A DNA stretch of 64,000 nt, from NCBI GenBank assembly GCA_033032175.1, contig CM065321.1, positions 3,184,501-3,248,500 on the forward strand. The letters run 5' to 3'. Position 1 is the first letter of the stretch. Each line of letters begins with the position of its first letter. The notes beneath the pieces were generated by a model that saw only the letters and a program-made list of their open reading frames with translations, made no database searches and was not told the DNA's origin. Position numbers and translations under genes: made by a program. The stretch comes from Saturnia japonica. Taxonomy: Eukaryota > Arthropoda > Insecta > Lepidoptera > Saturniidae. Positions 44,128-55,295 of this stretch are shown here, in pieces.

Positions 44128-44705
44128 AATATACTAATATAATAAAGCGAAAAAGCTTTTTGTTTGTTTAAACACGCTAATCTCTGGAACTGCCAGTCGT
44201 ATTAGTAAAAATATTTTTGTATATGATAGCTAGACTCGAGGAATAGTACAAGCTATTTAAGATTAGGCTAACACTCTCTGATAGCCTTAAATATTGATTT
44301 TTGTTAATTAAGTCGGAAGTTGAAGCCCTCCCGAACTGCTTTAACCGCGTGCGCTGGCGTAATCGTTAATGGTACGGAAATACAATGTTCTACAATAATA
44401 TTGGTCCTTAGTATATCTAAAAAAAAAGTTACTGATAGCATATGCTTATCTCTTATACATAAGCCACAATAAGGGAACTTTTTTAACAAAGATTTGTTGA
44501 AAATTAAATAGTGATTATGAAGTTAAATTTTGCTCTTTGGAGTATGCTCTTTGGACACATAGTTTAGGAGATAATGGAAAATTTAAATAATTTGTACTTA
44601 CGGGAAGAACAATAATTATGATAGGCTACACGGGTGCGTAGACGGCGCGGCGCGGTCTTTGTCGGATAATTTTAACATGCGGGTGAAACCGTGAAGCACT
44701 GCTAG
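44128..44705 (+). mobile_element. Helitron-like element, near full length
   Basis: 5' ATATACTAATATAATAAAGC, GTTTAAACACGCTAATCTCT, then a body matching 6611-7583 and 61608-62262 in inverted comparison (CGCTGGCGTAATCGTTAATG, TAATTATGATAGGCTACACG). The 3' end is GCACTGCTAG|T. 578 bp, non-coding. Confidence 0.75.
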
Positions 44706-45090
44706 TACCATAATACACAAAAACCTTAGGATTTTTACAAAATTATATATTATGATCGCCACATGATAGATGAAATGTGCTATTATTACTTATTTGGAAC
44801 TGGAAAGCCCATGCAAAACCACCGACCTGACTACAAAAATCCACAATGATAAAAATGGTCTACAATTCCCAGAATGAGATGGTCAATGCAAAAAAGCCAG
44901 CCTAAAACTATCCTATCCTTTTGCCTATCTTGCTAAACTTCAAGTTGAAAATCTGTCGGCAAGCACCAATAGGTGTATTTCGATGGCTGCACATGAGAGC
45001 CAGTTTCCCCACTATGGCTACTTTGTCACATAACAAGGAGATGATAAGAGATTAGAGAGATTGTGGCCTGTAAAGATTTTTTTTAGCAAG
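44706..45090 (+). repeat. Spacer with SINE B 3' fragment
   Basis: 44940-45080 matches the SINE B tail half (CAAGCACCAATAGGTGTATT, GAGAGCCAGTTTCCCCACTA, GAGAGATTGTGGCC). Confidence 0.5.
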
Positions 45091-45885
45091 ATGTGGTAAC
45101 AAGTGTGAAAGTTAAAAAGCCATTAACCCTGATGCAATAAAGATTTTGTCATATAATGTTAACTTTTATGTAAACAAGGGTCACAGAGTCGGTCCATTGA
45201 TTTGGTATTGCGTTACACAAATAGGTTTATACTTTTCGGTGCCGGCCAAGGATGTTATGTTTCGCAATTGCTGTTTATTTTCACAGCGTACACATTTTAA
45301 AGTGAGTAAAGAACGTAAAGATATTAAACTATCAACAATTGCGAAGAGCATTAAAGGCAGAATCGTCATCAAGGGTCGGTAGCCAATTGTCAATTGAGGT
45401 ACGAAGGGATGCAATTCGTTTGACTACAACAAATCCTAAGAGATCAGGCGAACTACTTTTTTCGCTCTAGCGCTCGTTTGTTTACAAGTTAAATACAGTA
45501 CTAAAAAACAATCGATACCATGCGATTTTCAAATAAAAGGTTGATGCTATATTAAACATGAATGTTTAATAAACACTAATAATACCTATGTAGGATAGAG
45601 TTTAATTATTCAAATATTTAATTCCGCCTTTCCCGTTTCACCACAGGCAACTAGACGTCGCGTCGAATCGTAAGGGTTTTCAACCAAATGTAATGAATAC
45701 ATCTCTGATTTTATAATTCGAGCGGTTATTTAAAGGAATTCACTCCCCAATATCGGACAGACGCTTTTATAATTCTTAAATATTAATAATACTTTGGTTT
45801 GTTAACCAAAGCAGGCATTTCTTGAGTTGAACTGTACTCAATGTTAATCAATTTTAGTAACCGACATCAATAATAGGAGGAGGTT
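45091..45885. other. Nothing recognised
   Basis: An open frame at 45146-45382 (MSYNVNFYVNKGHRVGPLIW) overlaps an equally long one on the other strand. No motif or splice context supports either. Confidence 0.3.
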
Positions 45886-46085
45886 AGCAATTTGAATGTA
45901 TATATTTGTTTACGGATGTTCAGTCATAACTTCTTTGTTTATGATCCAATTTAGATGATTCTTTTTTTGTTGCAAAGAGGATACCTCAACGGTGGTCCCA
46001 TTTTAATTTCATTTGCATTGGATCTTTAACTTCGAAGATAAACATAGCGAACTCCATAAAATAATTGAAGGTGATTCTCTTTTAT
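45886..46085 (+). repeat. Family H repeat
   Basis: GATGTTCAGTCATAACTTCT, GTTGCAAAGAGGATACCTCA, ATTTGCATTGGATC and CTTCGAAGATAAACATAG match 57690-57850. Confidence 0.6.
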
Positions 46086-48190
46086 GTTATAAATTTACTT
46101 GCAAACCTAATAAAGAGAAAAATATATATCACTTAACATCAGGCCTATTGTACAGTGTTAAATGAAAAGCTTAACGTAATCGACGTATAGATTTACAATT
46201 GGAATGGTAATCGAATAATCGATAAAAAAACGAAATCGATTCTGCTCATCGGCTGTCTTATAATAATAGCCATTTATATACGTAACCCATTGATGGATAT
46301 TAGAAATTCAACCGTGGGAACAGTTTGCGTGGGTTAGCCAGTTTGCTCATTTTATGGTTCCATCATTGAGCACATTCAGCCACGAAGCCTTGACATAGAG
46401 GTAACACGAAAGTGTCACCTTTTTACTAATAAGAAATTAAACACTGGGAAATATGTACTTATTTCTTACTAGTTATTTCGAAAATACATAGAAATTGTAA
46501 TTATTTTAGGTACTTAGTTACCTATTGGAGAAATTTTTTTCCTTTTCGATATTAAATTATAATATATTCAATCATTTTGGTTCTAAAATTACATAAAAAT
46601 CGGTTTATGCAGTCTCAAGTTTTAGCTAGAATAGATTAAAAAACTTAAGTCATATTCGTGATCAAATTGCCTTTATAATAGAAACCTATTACAAAATTTA
46701 AATCAAAAATACATGTACAGACACAACTACGGATTTATTAATATAGATGTTTTAAATATGTGTTTAGCACACGTGTCTACTAACAAATGGTGTGCTGTCT
46801 AGAAACTGGACTAGAATGGTCTAGTGACAATCGTTTGTGGTATATTCCACGTCGTCGCGTCGTATCCGCTCAAAACCGAGTCTAGTCAAAATCCCGTTTA
46901 CGTACTGGCAAGTCTTTGCAAGGTTTGTTAACTATAAACAATATACGTAGCGTGACCCAAACAATATAAAACGTAATACAGTACGATACATCTAAGTTAC
47001 ACGCTGACCTGAATGAAACCGTAATATTTTCAGAAGGTACCTAACAATAGCACTCAGCACGTACTCAGTAATACTGTATTGTTTTTAAATGTTAGACAGA
47101 TCCATTACCTACGCAGTAATGTTTAAGTTAATTCCGTCTTTCATTTCATCTTTTATTGACACGGTTTTAAACACAAAATATTTACAGTATAAAAACAAAG
47201 ATAATAAAAATAATTTGTTTCTGTATCGTGAACTGTATTTGTTTATAATAGCACTGCATACATTTAACTGAATATACACAGGCTGAACTCTAAACGCGAC
47301 ACGCAAAACCGAGTTATGTATAGAATCACAATATCTCAGAAAAAAAACTTGTCTAACAAAATAACACGCAAGTTTCCGTGGTCGTCGCTTTCTAAATCCG
47401 TTTGGAATTCGAAAAATCTATTAAGGTTTGGAATAGTGACCGGAAATAATTGAGATACCTAAAAGGCAGAAACGATATCACGGCCTTGACCAAGGACTGT
47501 AGATTTGTCGGATCAGTTTTGTTGTGAAGACGATGTATCGGTGAACTTACCAGAAAAGTAAGCAAACGTAGAATTATTTATTTTCACGCAATAAATGAAT
47601 TTGGATGTATAACTAAAATTCCATAGATTTAGCTACCCAAGGCCTTATATACATTTAAAAAATTATGTGATTAAAATCAAGGGCGGTCTTATTGCAGACT
47701 GCATATCTTATGCGGCATTTCTTTTTACTTTGATTAAAAAAATTTATTAATAATTATTTTTAGCTTTAGGTACATTTTATTTTTACTTTAAGTAGTTCAA
47801 GAATCATTTAAACGGTTACTTTCGCGTTACGACGTTTTGGTTTCAATGTTACATACTCTTGCGGATTTTATGTCTCAACTTTCAACTGCCTTGCATTTGC
47901 ATTATACAATTTGAGAGTGTTTATCTCATTCGAATATTCAAGTTTTTAATGCACCAATAAGTACATAATTAATTATACGAGTTACACATTTCATAATTTT
48001 TAATGATATATTCCTTGTAATACTTTTTAAATTACAGGTGCTTATTTTACTCAACAAATCCTTTTCGATCACAGTCACAGTACCTACCTACCGTCTAGTG
48101 AATATAGAAATCATTGACCGTCGTATCCAGTTTAATTACAAACAAATCGAATATTCCGTTTAACAACAAAATACTGGCTGCTGTAATAAT
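46086..48190. other. Longest repeat-poor stretch, no gene recognised
   Basis: Mostly AT-rich without repeats shared inside the window, apart from 46640-46745, which in reverse complement resembles the start of the tandem-repeat element at 23455. 46840-46930 and 47340-47560 are GC-richer. AAAA|GTAAGC at about 47560 follows a TCAGTTTTGTTGTG word that resembles an arthropod initiator; a non-coding 5' exon is possible but unsupported. Confidence 0.3.
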
Positions 48191-48197
48191 TTGAAAC

Positions 48198-48380
48198 ATG
48201 AAGAAATTCGATCGATGCTACGATAGTGAGGTTAAAAATAAACGTTATGACTTTAATAGGAAAAAATCAAAATTGAATAACTTTTTGAGTGGGTGCTGTA
48301 GACAGCATACGGGAACCGGTCTGAACATTCACCGTGACCTCGCGAAACTCATTCAAGCTGACAAGAACAAATATAAGTAA
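48198..48380 (+). CDS. Possible 60-residue small protein, unidentified
   Basis: ATG at 48198 opens a frame, MKKFDRCYDSEVKNKRYDFN, then a Lys-rich stretch and FLSGCCRQHTGTGLNIHRDL, stop TAA at 48378. Basic, no signal peptide or membrane segment. The flank before it lacks repeats shared within the window. No family recognised; chance is quite possible in AT-rich DNA. Confidence 0.15.
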   Translation: MKKFDRCYDSEVKNKRYDFNRKKSKLNNFLSGCCRQHTGTGLNIHRDLAKLIQADKNKYK

Positions 48381-48419
48381 TAATATATATTTACGTAGTG
48401 TACCTACTTCTTCATATGC

Positions 48420-48699
48420 GTGATAAATTTTTATAATCTAAAAAAAAATATTGTCCGTTTCTTTGCTTTTCTGACAGTGTTTTTGGATGTTATTTTGATA
48501 TGGTATCACGGTGTGGCACTGTGCCTAGTTGTAACCGGAATACGGAAAAGCTTGACCGAAGAGAATTGCGGAAGGCAGGCGTCATGGTCCACGATAGCAA
48601 ATGGTTCAACCTCCTCTTCAACAGGAGTGAACTACGTTACCAATGCTCAGTGTTTCCCCGGAACGATCGAAGAGTTCAAATGAATATCATTTTTTTAAT
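48420..48699 (+). other. GC-richer segment with overlapping open frames
   Basis: Two plus-strand frames overlap here (one reading MVSRCGTVPSCNRNTEKLDR, the other CLVVTGIRKSLTEENCGRQA). Composition is coding-like, but I could not choose a frame or find splice sites. It may be an exon of a transposon protein. Confidence 0.25.
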
Positions 48700-49560
48700 T
48701 CAATTTATGTCCTAAGAAGGCACTTGTGAATGTCAAAACCCTACCACCGGTTTGGAAAACATCCCAGCCATCGAGAAGAACCGGCAAGGAACTCGATCGA
48801 GTTTATCAACATCTTATTTTCTTTTAACCCGACTGCGAAAAAGGAGGGTCATGTTTTTCGAGCGTACGTACGTATGTCTACTTTTTTGGCACGCTCTTTA
48901 GCCTAAACGACCTGATGGATTTTAGCATACGAGGTGTCGTTAGATTCGATAAAATTGGGGGAGTTACATAGGCTACATAATATTTAAATACGAGGTCTGG
49001 TAATCAAATAATAAGCAAAATTTTGTTATGTTATTGTTGCAGTCGGGTTTTTGTTCCCATTTTAATCATTTAGCTTGTTTAAATTCGTATTCAATTATAT
49101 ACAGTTATTATCATTTTCAGTAGATGTACAGAAAGGGAATCACATCCAGTCATCACCATCATTCTCGTCATCAGCTACCCTATAATAACCCTTTCGATAG
49201 TAAAACTTGCTTAAGATGACTCTTGAACTTATTATCCGGCAAATCGGTAATGTGTTTAGGAAGTTTATTATACAATCTAACACAATTACCTAAAAAACTT
49301 TTTAAGTCTAAAAGATGCAATGCCTATTTTATATTTATTTCTAGTATTGAAATTGGGCCTGTTAATTATATTTGTTTGTTCACGATATAAGTACTGCATT
49401 GTTGTTATGTTACGTTGTTTAAACATTAAATAAATCTTTTTAGATACTGAAGGCCTATAATGAATTTAATGTGAATTGATTACAGTCATCAGAACAGGTT
49501 TATCAAGCAATTCGTTTTGAAACACTAATGTTTTATTAGGTTTTTCTATTTTAAATTCCC
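48700..49560 (+). repeat. Dispersed repeat, family K (copy 3), split by a MITE
   Basis: 48715-48825 (AAAACCCTACCACCGGTTTG, AGAACCGGCAAGGAACTCGA) and 49085-49560 (ATCACATCCAGTCATCACCA, TGTGTTTAGGAAGTTTATTA) are the two halves of a family K element with the MITE 48826-49049 between them. Confidence 0.55.
48826..49049. mobile_element. MITE, family F, best copy
   Basis: Left end AACCCGACTGCGAAA (48826), right end TTGCAGTCGGGTT (to 49049): 12-bp inverted termini with one difference. 224 bp, non-coding. Inserted in a family K repeat. Confidence 0.7.
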
Positions 49561-50204
49561 ATTCATTTATGCAGCGAATAGTAATAATAATAAATTTATT
49601 TGACCACAACAAGATACAAAAATATGAGGCTTATTTCTAGGAAATACAATATTTTTGTTCTTAATTAATCAAACCTAACGCCTGAACTAGGCCGATCCTG
49701 TATCTCAAAAGCTAGTCTCTTCCCGTGATATATTATTACATAGTATGTACATACATGTGACATACCTAGTATTACACTGCTGTATCTTATTAACATTATC
49801 ACAAATCTATAATTTTGTATGAGAACCACGAGGTATTTTGTAATTTTTTTTATTCCATTTCATCCTACCTTACATTCATAATGTAGCAAGTTAGAATACA
49901 ATATTGTGAACTTAACTCAAAAAAAAAAATATTTGTGGATATGTGAAATACAGTATTTTGAACAACCATAATAATTCTATTACTTTACTTTATTTTATGA
50001 TTACAAACAAGTTTTCTATATCTTCATAATTCTTTGTTTTTAGCCAGCATATTACTACTTCATTACATTTATGATTATTAAGAGAATATATGTCAAGAAT
50101 TTTGTTTAGTTTATTGTATAGGTAAGGGCCAAGATAGCACTGAAATTTATTTACAAATAAATGACAAAAGGCGACGATAATTCAAGAAATGATTTATTAA
50201 CAAA
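49561..50204. other. AT-rich, nothing recognised
   Basis: No exon or repeat shared in the window. Confidence 0.3.
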
Positions 50205-50440
50205 TGAATTCAAGTAATGCAATAACATAGGTATCAGTGGCGTGTTGCGGACCTTGAAACCGCTACCCCAAGGAGCTCTGCAAACCCAACTTACCGCAGG
50301 AACACAACACAAGGTTATGTAGCCGCGATCTTTTGTAGGCTGGAGGGATGTATTCGAATAGTCGAGCTGCCCAAGTAGAGATAAATCTTCAAAGAAATTT
50401 CTCTGTCTCTCTCTCTCTCTCTTGCGGCTTGCAGGCTAGC
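50205..50440 (+). repeat. Dispersed repeat, family C (copy 5)
   Basis: TAGGTATCAGTGGCGTGTTG, GAACACAACACAAGGTTATG, CGCGATCTTTTGTAGGCTGG and AAAGAAATTTCTCTGTC, then a CTCTCTCTCTCTCTC run (about 50404-50422). Confidence 0.7.
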
Positions 50441-50760
50441 ATAAAAGCGACGGCCGGATGGTCGCCGGTCTTTTTGGATTCCACTATGCATATCATCACA
50501 GTACAGTCACTTCGCAGTGCTAATATAATATAAAACTTAAAATTATAAATATAAGTTTACGAACAAAAAGCACAAATTCCGCTTTCTCACGGTTTAAAAG
50601 ATCCCGTCTTTATGCGTTTCTTAATACACGACAAAAGGTTTTGGGATTTCCTCGGCGTGAGTTGATCGTGAGAAGAAACTTATGGTTGATTTATACCAGG
50701 GTTCTTAAACTTTTTTGTGTCATGGACCAATTGTCAGGTTTTCATTTGTTTTAATCCTAG

Positions 50761-51392
50761 TGTTGCGGACAGCGAGCGGGGCGAGCGAATAACGATAGTC
50801 TAATAGTATAAAATGAACAAGTAAATGAAATAATACGTGTTAGGAATAAGGTTTATAAATACGTGTTAGGAATAGATATAATAATATGAACTGAATATGT
50901 GTGAACATGTGTATTTTAAAACGATTAGAATAAGAATATAGCTAGTTGTAAGTTTAAATGTATAAATTTCACTAGTTGTAAGGATGAACCATGCCAGACT
51001 CGGAACATCTGGCATGGTGACTCATGGTACTGCCGAGAGCGCGCACACAGGGCGTGCGCGCTCATTGGCTGAGCGACGCCCCGCACGGAATCCATCGCAC
51101 TACCGGTTGCGAGGCAAAGGGCGAGGTTAAATATAGCGGAGAGGGCGGCAGTATTGCGATCAGTTCGAGAAACACTACAACAACAGCAAGCAGCGAGTCT
51201 GCGATCAGTTCGAGAAACACCACAACACCAGCAACAGCAAGCAGCGAATCTACAAGCAAACTACAGTCAAGAACGTTATTAAGAAACCACATTGTTACTA
51301 CGAACTACTGTAACTTTGTAAGAAACAAGAATAAACAAGCGCTATTAATTTAGCACACATTAAAATATTGTGGACGTCTTTTATTCACAATA
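50761..51392 (+). mobile_element. Probable solo LTR of a retrotransposon
   Basis: 632 bp starting TGTTGCGGACAGCG and ending TTTATTCACAATA, flanked by 5-bp direct repeats CCTAG (50756-50760 and 51393-51397). A TATA-like TTAAATATAGC lies near 51125, followed by AATAAA near 51330, as in U3-R-U5 order. Inside are a perfect 10-bp hairpin and a twice-repeated GATCAGTTCGAGAAACAC segment. No adjoining internal coding region, so solo. A long plus-strand open frame (51024-51353) is of repeat composition and rejected as a gene. Confidence 0.55.
50989..51017. repeat. 10-bp perfect hairpin in the LTR
   Basis: CATGCCAGA...TCTGGCATG with CC/GG at the base: arms about 50989-50998 and 51008-51017, 9-base loop. 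Could fold in the transcript. Role unknown. Confidence 0.6.
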
Positions 51393-51422
51393 CCTAGCTT
51401 TTATTTCGTAAAAAGTGTCAAA

Positions 51423-51725
51423 TTAGGGTGGCGCCACGGTATCAATTGGGTAACTTTTAAAGATATCGCCAAAAGTTTTTTTATTTTATTTTTGCCCACT
51501 TGGACAACTTTTCACTCCACAAACTTTATCCCATTATTGTACAATTTTTTTTTTTTAGTTTTACAACAGTAAAGACTATAAAATCACGAAAAAGTATCGT
51601 TCCCTCTTGCTACGCTAGCGCCGTTTTAGTGGGTTTTTGAATTGTAATTTGCTACTTATTGCTGGACATTGTTCAATTTGTCCCCCTTAAGAGATGGTTC
51701 TCTTTACCTTTACCTTCTATGTTTA
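51423..51725 (+). repeat. Dispersed repeat, family N (copy 2)
   Basis: GCCCACTTGGACAACTTTTC, TTTTACAACAGTAAAGACTA and AAAATCACGAAAAAGTATCG match 20960-21090. Confidence 0.65.
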
Positions 51726-52400
51726 CACCTAAATAAGAATGGCTAAAAAATTTATACTTACCCGCAGTCTCGTGCGCGTTTATTAAGCAGTAATTAGTTT
51801 CGTCTAGTAATTCTATTTAACTCCTATTAATGACAAATGTCATATTAACTTTCTGTGCACAAAATTTCATAAACATCATTCAGGTCGTTTTTGAGTGAAA
51901 TATGGACATACAGATTTATTTACAGATCGATATGCATGACGTATGCAAGGACACTCTGTAAGCTGATAAAAGCTCTTCGGAATTCTTATAGAGAACTTTA
52001 AGAACCAGTGGTTTTTGCTTTTGATATGTTTTTTTTTAATCCAAGTTTGTTATTCGGCCTATGAAAGTTTTGTATTCGATTCTCGCGTGTACTTTGTGAT
52101 AATTACCTATGTAAATTTTTATAATATTATTTGATATTGAACCTTTTTTAATTTAAATTAATTTATTCCATTTGTGCAGAATTTTATTTAACTTTTTATT
52201 CTTTGTTTAGTAAGTGGTAACATTAATGGATAATAATAATAAATACTATCTAACGCAGTGTCATTTTATTACAAACGGAATAAAATTAATATTAATTTTA
52301 TTAAAAGAATTCATTCATTTCGTAAATATAATCTACGACCGGATTTTTAAAAATCATTTAAAGGTTATAGCGTTATCACCAAAATCTCACCTGGTGCACA
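51726..52400. other. Helitron-end debris and unassigned sequence
   Basis: 51765-51800 (CCCGCAGTCTCGTGCGCGTT) and 51840-51920 resemble 58490-58720, an old dispersed repeat. 52010-52400 is AT-rich with no exon. Confidence 0.35.
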
Positions 52401-52404
52401 ACGA

Positions 52405-52672
52405 CAATGAGGCCCAAGATGGCGACAAGCTAGGCCTAATGCGAAAACTGGTTCTCTAGTGCAGATGCCGGAACACACCTATAAGGGTACTCGACGACAG
52501 ATTTTCAACTTAAGGGTGGTGGCAGCTAGCCAGGCGAGCATTGGAAAATACTCTACCACCATGTTAAAGTTTCATCACGTTGTTTTTTGTCACCGAAAAC
52601 TCAAGCTTATATTACATGGATTCGAACGCACGTCCATCGACCTCCGTACACACTACCACTCAGCCAACATTG
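52405..52672 (-). mobile_element. SINE family B, near full length
   Basis: On the minus strand: GGCTGAGTGGTAGTGTGTAC (A-box region), GTTCGAATCC (B box), GAGTTTTCGGTGAC and CTATAAGGG/ACTAGAGAACC tail words. The open frames across it are by-products of the SINE. Confidence 0.72.
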
Positions 52673-53100
52673 CTTTAACTTGCAATCTTCATCACTACAA
52701 CTTAACAGTAAGTACACTGCGACTTCCATACCCAATAATGGCGCACAGCAGCATCGTTCGCCTTTATATCCTAGTCATGATATGCAAGTCGAATTGGCAG
52801 TAGCCTTTTTTTTTGTAGTAGCTCGGCAAATTGATCCAACAGATATATTATCTGTTATATTCCTAATTAAGATTAAATACCTATGTATGTATAAGTTATT
52901 TTTCTTGTACCTTATATAATTACAACGTGCGTGTAAACACAATTCCGCTAATGTCACGTATATAGAACCATAAACGAAGGAGATTTATCGTAAACTATGA
53001 CCTGGTTATTAATTTAAAATGTATCCGTTGCGGGCTATCCATAAACAAACACAAATACACATATTATTAATTAATCCTACATTTATTACATAACCTTACT
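52673..53100. other. Nothing recognised
   Basis: AT-rich; open frames run out of the SINE and are not conserved. Confidence 0.3.
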
Positions 53101-53102
53101 CT

Positions 53103-53335
53103 ATAGAATAAGATGCACGAAATTACTTTTAATTTTGTTAATTATGATATATTTTGACAGGAATTGTACTATGAAAGGGTTATCGGGGACAAGCGTTAGA
53201 AGGCACATAAGGTTAGTAGGATAGGGAATACAAGGAGGTAAAACATCATAAAGGGAGAATATGTTCCTAGTACAGTTAAAAAATATATGATCAGGAGAAC
53301 CTCCCTCCAAACCACATTCATATGTTTATGTTAAG
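53103..53335 (-). mobile_element. Non-LTR retrotransposon C-terminal fragment
   Basis: The minus-strand frame YECGLEGGSPDHIFFNC is a zinc-knuckle-like motif, followed by SLYDVLPPCIPYPTNLMCLL. This is the usual C-terminal layout of LINE polyproteins. Only about 75 codons survive. Confidence 0.55.
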
Positions 53336-54054
53336 AAATGTAAACAATCTAACAAAGCCTATCATCATGTTAGATAAATATTAGTTTTATTTTAACATGA
53401 ATAATAAAAATGATAAATACATACATTAAAATAAATATAAAACATTTGGCACTTGGTTTAAATAATAAATTAAATAGAAGAAAACTGGATCAAGTCAATT
53501 TAATAATTATAATGACAACTTCTTAATTGACAGTATGGATTAAATCCTTCGCCTGTGCCATTGGACGAATATTACTACTACTACTCATGTTAGTTAAAGA
53601 AATTTTTGATAGATGGCGCCTTGAATATATTTTCATTACCATCAACAGATGGCATACCCAATGATTTATTAAATAAATCAATTTTGTCACAAAAATATTA
53701 ATTCTAAACTATTTGTTTGTGTTATTTAGTTTAGTAGTTTAACTTTAAAATGATGTTTGAGTCATTAATTTTGATGTAGAATTAACGGAGATATGATGTT
53801 ACCAGGAAAAAAACCATTTGTGCAATGACATAAATATGATATGACCTAAAACTGCAACTCTTTGTTATTTTATTTTTATTAAAGAAATTGTACGGTTTAT
53901 CATAGTAGCAAGTGTGCCGAGGAGTTCTTGTAAAAGCTAACAGCAATATTTAAAATGTCTTCTAAGAATCTGCGACTAAGACTTCGGTCACATAAAAACT
54001 GTTCCAACACGGTGGACTTCTTTTAATAGTACGAAATAATTTTTTTATTTTATA
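53336..54054. other. AT-rich, nothing recognised
   Basis: Short repeats such as TAGATGGCGCC near 53612, common in this genome. No exon. Confidence 0.3.
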
Positions 54055-54056
54055 TA

Positions 54057-54721
54057 CTGTGTAAACTCTTTATAACGAAACTCAAGAGACTGAGCCTTTT
54101 TGTCGTTATAGAGAGTTATCGTTATATGGAGTGAACAAAAAAATAACCAAATTAACAAGAATTTTTAATATTTATGTCTTAGATAATCACTGCTTATAAA
54201 TTATTGTTTACACATATAGTCTGATAACTTTGTCTAACGTTTTTTGCTATGCCAGTACTTGTTTTGTATTATTTTATGTATTCTATTCATATCTTCTTCT
54301 ATCAAACTTTTTCGTCAACACTAATCGCTTTCCGTTTACTGGCCATGTTAACAGTTTCAAAGTAGGTTTATGACTGATAATACGATAGGCACCCAGTATG
54401 CTTGGTCGAAGACCATCACTCCCAAAAAAAACAATGCGTCATACTGCACGTGTTCAAGGCAATTAAGGATAACAAAAGCTAGACCGACCTCGGATGTTTC
54501 GGAGCTTCAGTCTTTTGTTACCTGATAATAAACAATAATACCGATAATAAATATTTACTGTCTAAAAATATGAACACATTTCTTCGTAATAGAGAGTGGC
54601 GTATCGCTATAAAGAGTGTTTCAATATGTGGGTTTTAACGCAAACCAACCAAGTTGGGCTCACTTCAACGTTATAGGGAGTTTATCGTTATAAAGGATAA
54701 CGTTATAAAGAGTTTACACTG
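54057..54721. mobile_element. Tigger/pogo-like DNA transposon remnant
   Basis: Ends CTGTGTAAACTCTTTATAAC (54057) and GTTATAAAGAGTTTACACTG (54702-54721) are inverted repeats with one mismatch, each flanked by TA (54055-54056 and 54722-54723). Subterminal GTTATAGAGAGT/GTTATAGGGAGT repeats are present. 665 bp. A minus-strand ORF start lies inside (54302-54346). Most transposase coding is deleted. Confidence 0.8.
54302..54346 (-). pseudogene. Remnant start of Tigger/pogo transposase
   Basis: ATG at 54346 reads MASKRKAISVDEKV and then TGA. This matches the N-terminus of Tigger/pogo/CENP-B-type helix-turn-helix proteins (KRKAIS.EEKV). The helix-turn-helix that should follow is lost. Confidence 0.65.
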
Positions 54722-54784
54722 TATATGATATAGATATACAATTAATAAGATTGAAGTGTCTGTTTGTAATGCCAAAATAACAGT

Positions 54785-55135
54785 TTTTTACTAAATGCAT
54801 ATGAATATATATACGATACCTACAAAAAGCCTAATTTTAAATTTTTATCTGTCTGTCTGTTTGTTCCGGGGTAGATAGCTGAATTTATAGGGAGTAGCTT
54901 AGGCTGCTTATATTTTAGAAAAATAATTAGGGTTCCGCACGAATATAAAAAAGCTGGTCATGGTGAATTAAATCGGGCGCTTAAAAGGCTTATGATGAGT
55001 AAACCCTTAAGAGATATAGCAAATTAATGTATAATATAATTATAGCCATTAAAAAGATCTACATAAAAGTCCGGGAGAGTATACATCAATCTTCTAAAGA
55101 ACATCCACAATAAGCATTTTTGTCTTTAAAATAGC
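54785..55135 (+). repeat. Dispersed repeat, family G (copy 2)
   Basis: TATATACGATACCTACAAAA, TCTGTCTGTCTGTTTGTTCC, TAGGGTTCCGCACGAATATA and AAGAGATATAGCAAATTAAT match 3500-3900 in inverted orientation. Confidence 0.6.
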
Positions 55136-55144
55136 CGAGAGCGA

Positions 55145-55295
55145 GGGAGCTAAATTCGCGCGTGCATTCTGTAGTTCACGTGTCGACATGAGTTCAAATC
55201 CCTGCAATTATTCTGAGCTTTCGGCAGTCCTCCAACTAGTTAGTCGTTTAGGAATCGTCAGGTGAAATTGTGGATAGACGTTAAACCTACTAACA
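55145..55295 (+). mobile_element. SINE family B, degraded and internally deleted
   Basis: GTGTCGACATGAGTTCAAAT then CCCTGCAATTATTCTGAGCT (B-box part), then directly TCAGGTGAAATTGTGGATAG from the tail. The middle is missing. Confidence 0.55.

Larger units (their letters stand above)
50699..52012. mobile_element. Possible MITE interrupted by a solo LTR and another repeat
   Basis: CAGGGTTCTTAAACTTTTTT at about 50698 and, inverted, AACTTTAAGAACCAGTGG at about 51995-52012 could be termini of one hAT-like element. Its inside is filled by 50761-51392 (LTR-like) and 51423-51725 (family N). The pairing of ends is tentative. Confidence 0.3.

Noticed and set aside
51024..51353. 109-codon open frame of Ser/Thr-rich protein
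   Set aside because: It lies wholly in the LTR-like unit and is produced by an internal DNA duplication; another frame on the opposite strand is equally open.
52459..52919. Two long overlapping plus-strand frames
   Set aside because: They begin inside an inverted SINE B copy and run on into AT-rich DNA; frames are not kept in other SINE copies.
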